Origin: Emticicia agri
GTDB lineage: Bacteria; Bacteroidota; Bacteroidia; Cytophagales; Spirosomataceae
Assembly: GCA_945860265.1 (NCBI GenBank)
Contig: CAMAQF010000005.1
Span: 20,320-84,319 of the forward strand
DNA: 64,000 nt
Direction of reading: 5' to 3'
Below, in pieces: positions 1 to 7,592 of the stretch (position 1 is the stretch's first letter; each line of letters starts with the position of its first letter). A program made the translations under genes and the position numbers. Below the pieces are notes generated by a model. That model ran no database searches. It had not been told where the DNA came from and saw only the letters and a program-made list of their open reading frames with translations.

Positions 1-31
1 TTTTTATTTACTAATTTTAAATCAAAATGTT

Positions 32-223
32 ATGCCAACAGGTACAGTAAAATTATATAATGAGTCCAAAGGATTTGGTTTTATCTTAGATGAAGCTGGT
101 TCAGATGTATTTGTCCATGCCTCAGGCTTAATTGATCAAATCAGGCAGGGAAATGAAGTAAGTTTCATTGTTGAACGCGGGAAAAAAGGAGATAATGCAG
201 TACAAGTAAAGGTTATTGGGTAA
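32..223 (+). CDS. Cold-shock protein (CspA family)
   Basis: 63 aa ORF with GTVKLYNESKGFGFI and DVFVHASGL, matching the RNP1/RNP2 motifs of CSD proteins. Confidence 0.93.
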   Translation: MPTGTVKLYNESKGFGFILDEAGSDVFVHASGLIDQIRQGNEVSFIVERGKKGDNAVQVKVIG

Positions 224-470
224 AATCAAAAAATTATTACTGTTTAGTGGAAAAAACAGTTCGGCATTTAAACAAAAGCTCAAATATCTAATTTGAGCTT
301 TTGTCGCATTTAAATAACCGCTTCTAGTAGTAGCGAACCACAAAAAGGGAGTTTCCGTAAAAGTTATGTAAAACGAGTAATAAAGAAAATACTCATTTTA
401 TGATTGTTCTTATTCAAAAGCGGTTTCAGGAGGGACTCGGTTCGACTAGAGCTAATTAGAGGTTTTAATT

Positions 471-1763
471 CTATGGCAATTTTGCAAAATCAATCGTGGG
501 CGTTTTACCTTTTAATGGTCTTGTAAATTTCTGATTTAGCGTAGTATTATCATTGAAAAATCCACAATTTCTCAAATAAAACTGCCCATTTTTCATACCT
601 CCGTCATAATCTACTCTATATCCCTTGCGAGCAGTATTATCGGCAGTGAGCGTAATTTGATTCAATTCCGTCCAAGCATTTTTGGAAGTATAAACCCATT
701 GATTATCAAAATTTACCATACGTTCTTGATTACCAGTTTCGGGATTAAAATTTTCAAGAAAAGAATACAAGCTTTTCAAATAAGTCGATATTTTCGGCCT
801 TTTGAAACTCGCAATTAATCGCCACTGGTTTTCTTCGGGAGCGAAAAAATAAGCTGTATAATTAGTATAATTGTCGGCGGTTGGCTTTCCTTGCAACAAA
901 AATTGATAAGTAATTCCAGCTTTCCAATTATACTTTAAATAGCTTTGTCCACCCGAACCTTCATTGCCAAACTCGCCTGCATAAACGCCATCACCTTTTT
1001 TTAGAAGTAAAATCTTTTGGTCTTGTGGAATTGCGGCGGGATTATCAGTTGTAAACGGACTCCAAACCGAAAACAAAATTCTTCGCTCAGTTTCCGAATT
1101 TACCTGCATTCCAAAATAACCTTCGCCAAAACCATTTGCCATAAAATACGAGCCAATCACATCATTCCCTTTCGGAATCGTAACTTCATTATAAAACCAT
1201 TCTATATTTTCTAAGCCATCAGTTGGATAACGTAAATGAACCGAAGGCCCTCTTCTACCCCAATAAAAGTAATTTCCTTCATTATTTTTTACAAAAGTAA
1301 GCTCAGAAGTGACCGAAGTTCCACTCACAAGCAAACTAGAAATTGTGCCAAAGTTAGCATTTGTTTTAGTCATACCATTTATATCGACCGAAACATAACC
1401 CGCCTGTGGTAAATTCCATTCTCCAACAAAAAACTCTTTTTCGGAATCGCCTTCCGCCACAAACTCAATACTTTTACCTAAAATACTGACATTAATTTTA
1501 TTTTTATTACCCTTTGGATTCATCAAGACCGATACTTTGAGCGTACCCTGTTGAGCAACTTTAAAATAAGTTCGGCAAATCGTCAAATCAGAACTCCAGT
1601 TTACTAAGCCCTCTTCCTTAATAGCTGCTCCATTTGTTGTCCAAGCATTTCCTCCTAGAGGAATCGTTTGTTTGTTTACGTCATGCTCAATATCAAGCAC
1701 TATATCGGCTTTGCATTGCAAAAAAGTTGTCAGAAATAGGAGAATTAAAAACTGGATATTCAT
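471..1763 (-). CDS. Secreted DUF3472/DUF5077-like protein
   Basis: 430 aa ORF with signal peptide; WGRRGPSVHLRY...EWFYNEVTIP...SYFMANGFGEGYFGMQVNS typical of DUF3472. Confidence 0.75.
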   Translation of the reverse strand: MNIQFLILLFLTTFLQCKADIVLDIEHDVNKQTIPLGGNAWTTNGAAIKEEGLVNWSSDLTICRTYFKVAQQGTLKVSVLMNPKGNKNKINVSILGKSIEFVAEGDSEKEFFVGEWNLPQAGYVSVDINGMTKTNANFGTISSLLVSGTSVTSELTFVKNNEGNYFYWGRRGPSVHLRYPTDGLENIEWFYNEVTIPKGNDVIGSYFMANGFGEGYFGMQVNSETERRILFSVWSPFTTDNPAAIPQDQKILLLKKGDGVYAGEFGNEGSGGQSYLKYNWKAGITYQFLLQGKPTADNYTNYTAYFFAPEENQWRLIASFKRPKISTYLKSLYSFLENFNPETGNQERMVNFDNQWVYTSKNAWTELNQITLTADNTARKGYRVDYDGGMKNGQFYLRNCGFFNDNTTLNQKFTRPLKGKTPTIDFAKLP

Positions 1764-1911
1764 TTTTTAAAAGAAGGTTGATAAAATTTATTTAGTATTT
1801 TTTATTATGGTAATTAAAAAAAGCTGCTTAAACGTTGAGCAACTTATTTTAGTCTCATATAATATCTTTAAGCACTGAGATATTTACAGTTAGGATAAAA
1901 CACTCTTACTT

Positions 1912-2592
1912 TCATTTCTGATAAATTCTTCCTCCAAAAATCTTGCTACCGACTCGAATTATGGTGCTTCCTTCTTCTATTGCAATACCATAATCCCCAC
2001 TCATGCCCATAGATAAAATGGTTAATGATGGATGTGGCAGCCGCTGCGGATTGAAAGTTAATGTTTGGTAAAAATCTTTTAACTTTTTGAATTCTTTTCT
2101 GATTTGAGTTTCATCATCGGTGAGGGTTGTCATGCCCATTAGGCCAACGATTCGTACATTTTGTAGTTTTTCGAGCGTTTCAGCTTTCATAATCTCCAAA
2201 CATTCTTCTTCAGTCATGCCGCTTTTGGTGTCTTCTTCGGCAATATAAATTTGTAGCAAGCAAGCAATCACTCGGTTATTTTTGGTCGCTTGTTTATTGA
2301 TTTCCTGCAAAAGTTTTAAGCTATCGACTGAATGAATCAAACTTACAAACGATGCAATATATTTCACCTTATTCGATTGTAAATGACCAATAAAATGCCA
2401 TTCAATGTCCTTTGGCATCAATTCATGTTTATCGACTAATTCCTGCACATAGTTTTCGCCAAAACGCCTAAAACCAGCATTATAGGCCTCCATTAGCATT
2501 TCTACAGGCTTGGTTTTTGACACAGCCACCAACGTTACACCTTTACCTTCAATTTCTTTTTCTATAAACTGAATATTTTCTATAACTGCCAT
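1912..2592 (-). CDS. YggS family PLP-binding homeostasis protein
   Basis: VTLVAVSKTKPVEM, FGENYVQELVDK, WHFIGHLQSNKVK, LSMGMSGDYGIAIEEGSTIIRVGSKIFG. Confidence 0.95.
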   Translation of the reverse strand: MAVIENIQFIEKEIEGKGVTLVAVSKTKPVEMLMEAYNAGFRRFGENYVQELVDKHELMPKDIEWHFIGHLQSNKVKYIASFVSLIHSVDSLKLLQEINKQATKNNRVIACLLQIYIAEEDTKSGMTEEECLEIMKAETLEKLQNVRIVGLMGMTTLTDDETQIRKEFKKLKDFYQTLTFNPQRLPHPSLTILSMGMSGDYGIAIEEGSTIIRVGSKIFGGRIYQK

Positions 2593-2663
2593 GGTTTTTA
2601 CATAAGAATTTTCGATTCAACTAAATGAGAAAAATCATTCTTAATTTTTAATTCTTAATTTAA

Positions 2664-3539
2664 TTATGATGCCACTGTGGTTTTGTAAATATCGTACCAA
2701 TCTTCACGGCTTAATTTAATATCTGAGGCACTGGCAGCATTACGAATACGGGCTTCTGACAATGAGCCAATGATTGGTAAAGTACCCAATTGCATCAACC
2801 ACGCAACGGCCGTTTGCTCTACATTAGCCTCATATTTTTTACCGATTGCTTCCAATTTTGTTTTCAAAACTGCTGATTTCCCTTCTTTTCCTTCTAGTAT
2901 TTCACCACCAGCGAGCGGAGCCCAAGCCAAAGGTTTACTAAAACTTTGCTTGATAAAATCCAAACGACCATCTTCGATAGCAGAAATATTCATTAAATTT
3001 AATTCAATATGATTGGTTACTATTGGAATCGTGAGATAAGAAGCCAATAATTGGTGTTGGAATGCAGTAAAATTAGCAACTCCAATATGTTTTACTTTTC
3101 CTGAATTAACGATTTCGGCCAAAGTCATGGCTGTTTGCTCTGGGTCGGCCAAAAAATCGCTTTGATTCAGTAAGAAAATATCTAAATAATCAGTTTTGAG
3201 TTTTTTCAAAGAACTTTCAACGCTACTTACAATATAATTATGAGAGTTATCGAAATAACTTACCTTTCCGTTGCTTGATTTACGAATACCACATTTGCTA
3301 AAAAGCACAATGTCTTCACGCTTGAAAGACTTATTACTAATTATCTTTCCGAAATGCTCTTCTATGGTCGAATCGCCATAAATATCAGCATGGTCAAAGG
3401 TATTAATGCCCAATTCTAAGCATAAATTAATGATTTGCTCCATTTTGGCTGGAGTGTTTTCTAAATTTTCCCAACGCCAAAATCCATAAATGGCTTCCGA
3501 TACTTTCGGCCCTGAATCACTGAGATATACTTTTTTCAT
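2664..3539 (-). CDS. Aldo/keto reductase
   Basis: NTFDHADIYGDSTIEEHFG, SLKKLKTDYLDIFLLNQSD, VKHIGVANFT. Confidence 0.93.
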   Translation of the reverse strand: MKKVYLSDSGPKVSEAIYGFWRWENLENTPAKMEQIINLCLELGINTFDHADIYGDSTIEEHFGKIISNKSFKREDIVLFSKCGIRKSSNGKVSYFDNSHNYIVSSVESSLKKLKTDYLDIFLLNQSDFLADPEQTAMTLAEIVNSGKVKHIGVANFTAFQHQLLASYLTIPIVTNHIELNLMNISAIEDGRLDFIKQSFSKPLAWAPLAGGEILEGKEGKSAVLKTKLEAIGKKYEANVEQTAVAWLMQLGTLPIIGSLSEARIRNAASASDIKLSREDWYDIYKTTVAS

Positions 3540-3698
3540 GTTGTACAGTTTTTGATTAAAGTGTGTAAATATAATAGTTTTAGTTTAGAAATAGTCTGAG
3601 AATTCAATTCTGGATATATAAATGATAAATTTACCCCAAATGGGTTATACAACAAAATCAGCATACGATTATCTCGGTTGTAGTGGCTAGATTCGAAC

Positions 3699-3945
3699 TA
3701 CCAATAAAGGGCACTTTTCAATAGAGTTTGATTAGGTGGTTCATTCAAGAAATATCCACCGTTTCTTCCTTATGAACTTTGCAAAATTCCATCTCGACAC
3801 AAATCAAAAAGAATTAATTCAAAAAATCGGCAAGGTAAACTTTCTTTGGCGATAATAACAGGCAAAGTCATCGGAAAGTTTTCGCCAAAATGTTTTGCCA
3901 AAATTCGGGGTGATTTAGGGCGTATTTTGTCTTTTTAGAAATCAT
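3699..3945 (-). pseudogene. Rrf2 family transcriptional regulator remnant
   Basis: Manual reverse-strand translation: MISKKTKYAL, then after a frame change ...AKHFGENFPMTLPVIIAKESLPCRFFELILFDLCRDGILQSS*GRNGGYFLNEPPNQTLLKSALYW*. Resembles Rrf2 wHTH (MISKKTKYA; FLExILxDLxxxGIL; GxxGGYxL). Confidence 0.72.
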
Positions 3946-3949
3946 AATC

Positions 3950-4699
3950 TTATTTCTTTTTCTTTCTAAAATCAAGGTTTTGAAAATAGAAAAGTCTTAT
4001 ACTATTAATGTTTCTGAATTTATTTCCTGCAGCCAATTGTTGGTAAACATTCATGTAGCCAAACTGGAAATTTGAGTGAGAATCAATATTATAGGCCAGT
4101 CCAACAAAAAAACGATTTTGATCAAAAACATTATAAACATTATTTTTTGATAGATTCACCATGATTTCATCATTCAGAATAGCCGAAAAGGTCTTTGGTA
4201 CAATACCTTTTTTGCTCAGTGGAATATTGATGAGCATATTTGCTCTTATTCGCTCATCGAATCTATAGCCATCGGCCAACTCATTATCATTTTTTATCTT
4301 TCTTCTGAAACGCTCTTCCAATCGAATCCACTGCATGGTTCGGACTTTTCCGTATTTCGTATGTAATTGCAATTGGTGCCAAATCCGATGTTCGGGTTGA
4401 GAAATATTGGCATGACCTTCCTCGGGAAAATGATTTACAAAATTATAAGCATTTGTAAACTTCAAATCGTCGTTTATATAGTACATTACACCCAAACGGC
4501 CAAGAAATTTTGATGGCTCTTTTATGAAATGCTCGGTTGTACGAAAATGAGTATCAAACCAAATGCCCCATTTATCAGTGAGGCGAGTTTGATTGAAATA
4601 TCCGAGCCAAAGTTGTTCTTCGTCGCGTACCACTCGTGTTGTTTGAGCCAAAATCGAGCATGAACATAGCATTAAAGCGAGTAAAATTATGTTTTTCAT
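3950..4699 (-). CDS. DUF2490 domain-containing outer membrane protein
   Basis: Signal peptide; EEQLWLGYFNQTRLTDKWGIWFDTHFRT...HRIWHQLQ...RLEERFRRK. Confidence 0.85.
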   Translation of the reverse strand: MKNIILLALMLCSCSILAQTTRVVRDEEQLWLGYFNQTRLTDKWGIWFDTHFRTTEHFIKEPSKFLGRLGVMYYINDDLKFTNAYNFVNHFPEEGHANISQPEHRIWHQLQLHTKYGKVRTMQWIRLEERFRRKIKNDNELADGYRFDERIRANMLINIPLSKKGIVPKTFSAILNDEIMVNLSKNNVYNVFDQNRFFVGLAYNIDSHSNFQFGYMNVYQQLAAGNKFRNINSIRLFYFQNLDFRKKKK

Positions 4700-4732
4700 A
4701 GGGTTTTAATAGTTTTTGAAGATTAATTTATA

Positions 4733-5626
4733 TCAATGATTTCCGTAGTTTTTCTCGCCAGCCTTTATCTCAATCGGTAAAAGATTTTGCTTTGGTGGCA
4801 GCGGACAAGTTGCGTAAGGCGTGAAAGCACATGGTGGGTTATATGCTTTATTAAAATCAAGATAAGTGAAACCATCGGCATTGGGCTTAGCTGTATATAC
4901 GAATCTTCCCGCTCCATAGGTTTCTTTTTTATTGGTTTTGTCGCCGAAAATGACAAAAAACTCTTCGCCCTCGGCCAAAGCATCTAATTTATATTCTTTT
5001 CCTGAAATAGTAAAGACCAAAACCCCGGGTGAATCTTGTTGTGAAGTTTGACCTGTAATGTCCAAAATTGCGATTTTCTTTCTTTCGGTTGGAACAAACT
5101 TGGCTTTCAATTTCCATTTTGGGTCAATCTTGTAGTTTTCAATGCCTTGAAATTCTTTCAAAAATGGACTTTCTAAATCTCTCAGTCTAATTGCAAAGCG
5201 TTCGCCACGTTTTATCACAAACCAACGTAAAGTATTGTGCTTCAGTACGACTGGTTTTTCAGCAGGAAATATTTTCAGTTTTTCAACCTTCGCATTTTCA
5301 TTAAAAATAGCTGCATCGGCTTTTGTTTCAACAAAAACTTCTCCTTTCGATAAAATAATATCTCCCAAAAAGGCATTACTTCTATCATTCGGAAAAACAA
5401 TTTTATTTTCAGTATTTCCACCAAATGAATTTCGTCCTTCTTCTAACCAAAACAAACCCGCCAAATTAAGCCAACCATTTTCTTTTTTTAGTCCTTCAAT
5501 ACGATTTTGATGCCACGCTTTTATTTCTTTTTCGTAGTCAGAATCATCGGTTTTGGTGTTAAACGAAAATAAGATTATCGAAGTTAAAACTCCTAAAATG
5601 CTGAATTGAATTCGATTTTTTTTCAT
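4733..5626 (-). CDS. DUF1684 domain-containing protein
   Basis: ENGWLNLAGLFWLEEGRNSFGG, FVIKRGERFAIRLRD, DFNKAYNPPCAFTPYATCPLPP. Confidence 0.9.
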   Translation of the reverse strand: MKKNRIQFSILGVLTSIILFSFNTKTDDSDYEKEIKAWHQNRIEGLKKENGWLNLAGLFWLEEGRNSFGGNTENKIVFPNDRSNAFLGDIILSKGEVFVETKADAAIFNENAKVEKLKIFPAEKPVVLKHNTLRWFVIKRGERFAIRLRDLESPFLKEFQGIENYKIDPKWKLKAKFVPTERKKIAILDITGQTSQQDSPGVLVFTISGKEYKLDALAEGEEFFVIFGDKTNKKETYGAGRFVYTAKPNADGFTYLDFNKAYNPPCAFTPYATCPLPPKQNLLPIEIKAGEKNYGNH

Positions 5627-5731
5627 ACTAAATATTATCTTTAAAAGTCAAAATTAATAAAAAAGCTAAATTTAAGGGCAAGATATTATCATATTTAATT
5701 GTGTCACACCATATTTTCGGCTTAAAAGGCC

Positions 5732-6117
5732 TTACACGAAACATATTAAAACGAATATCGAAGCATTTCGAGGGTCGCCTAAAATACCTGCATATTGCCC
5801 TGCACTGCCTGGAGCAGCCAATAATTGCTCGAAATAGTCTTTATTCGCAAGGTTTCTACTCCAAACAAAAAGTGAAATACCATTTGATGCTCTGAATCCA
5901 ATTCGACCATTTAGCAGCGAATATCCATTAATATTCAAGAATTGAGAAGGTGATGGACTTCATGAAAATTCCGAACGGAAGTACACATCAACAGCAGCAA
6001 AATAATTGCCTTTTAAGCCTAACAAATTTCCTTTGGTTGTTGCTTCTACACCAAACGAACCCGACCATTTTGAAATACCTGATAAACGTCCGCCCGAAAC
6101 ATCGATCTGAATTTAAA
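5732..6117 (-). pseudogene. C-terminal remnant of a TonB-dependent receptor
   Basis: Reverse-strand reading IDVSGGRLSGISKWSGSFGVEATTKGNLLGLKGNYFAAVDVYFRSEFS*SPSPSQFLNINGYSLLNGRIGFRASNGISLFVWSRNLANKDYFEQLLAAPGSAGQYAGILGDPR. Internal TGA, altered C-terminus, no N-terminal portion. Confidence 0.8.
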
Positions 6118-6256
6118 TATTGCCCCAAAATCCAAAAATTGCATTACTAAGAAAATAGTTGTATCAATTTTTAAACACATTCTGAGCAGTCCAATCATTG
6201 TAAAAAAAATATACCAAAGAATTTTTATCTTTACCGCACCAAAATTGCCAAAACCA

Positions 6257-6625
6257 ATGCCAATCAAAGATTTATTAAAACCCGAAAAAACGTTTCGAAT
6301 AACAGGAATGCTCAGAATTGAGAGCGAAGACGACCGTTTTCTCGGCCCTGGTAGGCTTGAATTGCTCGAAAGTATTATCGAAACTGGTTCGATTAGTCAA
6401 GCAGCCAAACAAATGGGAATGTCGTACAAAAAAGCTTGGGATTTAGTAAATTCGATAAATCAACATACAATTAAGCCCATTGTCAATACACAAACTGGTG
6501 GTGAAAAAGGTGGCGGAACGATTGTTACCGAGGAAGGAAAACAACTGATTACGGCTTTCAGAAAGCTACACGAAGAGTTTCAGCAGTCGTTTGATGAAAA
6601 AATAAAAATCTTTTTACAATCATAA
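6257..6625 (+). CDS. ModE-like winged-helix transcriptional regulator, DNA-binding domain only
   Basis: FLGPGRLELLESIIETGSISQAAKQMGMSYKKAWDLVNSIN...GGEKGGGTIVTEEGKQLI matches ModE N-terminal wHTH. ORF track opens at TTG 6245; ATG at 6257 preferred. Confidence 0.88.
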   Translation: MPIKDLLKPEKTFRITGMLRIESEDDRFLGPGRLELLESIIETGSISQAAKQMGMSYKKAWDLVNSINQHTIKPIVNTQTGGEKGGGTIVTEEGKQLITAFRKLHEEFQQSFDEKIKIFLQS

Positions 6626-6635
6626 AATTTTGCCC

Positions 6636-6664
6636 GTAAGAACGTCCAAATTGGACGTTCTTAC
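6636..6664. repeat. Palindromic hairpin, copy 1 of a dispersed repeat (whole copy about 6624-6680)
   Basis: GTAAGAACGTCC-AAATT-GGACGTTCTTAC, 12-bp perfect arms between convergent genes. Confidence 0.85.
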
Positions 6665-6695
6665 AAAATTCGTTAGAATTGCCATTATCTGAACA

Positions 6696-7427
6696 CTAGG
6701 TAAAAATCAACTTTAAACAAGCAATGACCAAACCCACTGCTAAAAGTTTTTTTAGCGTCGGTATTTTGAATTTTTGACTACCAAAATAAGACCCAGCCAA
6801 ACCACCGATAATTGTAGCTAAAACCGCCCATTGCATATTTTCGGGGAGACTAATGCCTCCTTTTTGAAGCTGACCGTAAAGACCTGAAAGTGAATTAACA
6901 AAGATAAAAAGTGCTGAAACTGCCGCCGTTTCTTTCAAATTCGCCCACCGCATCAATAGCATCAAAGGGCTTAAAATAATTCCTCCACCAATGCCAATCA
7001 TTCCCGAAAGTAAGCCAATCAAGCCACCCGATAGGATTCCTGCCCAAATTGGAATTGGTCTGTTTTTTTCATTGGTATCAAATTTATAAATTAATCGAAC
7101 AATTGAAAACAAGATACATACGGCAAGAATTTTCTTATAAATAGAATCAGAAAGCGTCATTGTTCCTCCCAAAAATGCCATCGGAATACTGGCCAGAGCA
7201 AATGGTAAGAAGAGTTTTAAACGAAAATGTCCTGCTCGGTAAAATCCAATAAATGAAAATAAAGAAACAGCCAAATTCATGACCAATGCCGATGATTTCA
7301 TCATTGCGGGAGCTACGCCCATAATTGCCATAATGGCCAAATATCCGCTTGCTCCGCCATGCCCGACCGAAGAGTACAAAAAGGCAACTAAGCTCAATAG
7401 CAATAAAAGCAATAATAGTGATGTCAT
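6696..7427 (-). CDS. TauE/SafE family sulfite exporter-like permease
   Basis: SSVGHGGASGYLAIMAIMG, GGLIGLLSGMIGIGGGIILSPLMLLM; multiple TM segments. Confidence 0.93.
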   Translation of the reverse strand: MTSLLLLLLLLSLVAFLYSSVGHGGASGYLAIMAIMGVAPAMMKSSALVMNLAVSLFSFIGFYRAGHFRLKLFLPFALASIPMAFLGGTMTLSDSIYKKILAVCILFSIVRLIYKFDTNEKNRPIPIWAGILSGGLIGLLSGMIGIGGGIILSPLMLLMRWANLKETAAVSALFIFVNSLSGLYGQLQKGGISLPENMQWAVLATIIGGLAGSYFGSQKFKIPTLKKLLAVGLVIACLKLIFT

Positions 7428-7530
7428 AAGATATTTTTAGAATTATATAATCTATCTTTTTGGGGATTTGAGTTTGGTATTTATGCAGATGATTATCTAA
7501 AAACTCATTATTTTTTTCATTAACAATTCA

Positions 7531-7558
7531 TTCGTTATATATTTGCAAATTTAACGAA
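7531..7558. promoter_or_regulatory. Putative ModE operator, box 1
   Basis: TTCGTTATAT-ATTTGCAA-ATTTAACGAA; 10-bp arms with one mismatch, 8-nt spacer; contains TATATTTG (7538-7545), a Bacteroidota -7-like element. Confidence 0.65.
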
Positions 7559-7592
7559 CTGTTTTCGTAAAATCCTTAAAAAATCACCAATA

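Noticed and set aside
128-343. Antisense ORF overlapping the cold-shock gene
   Set aside because: No protein-like features and overlaps a well-supported CDS on the opposite strand
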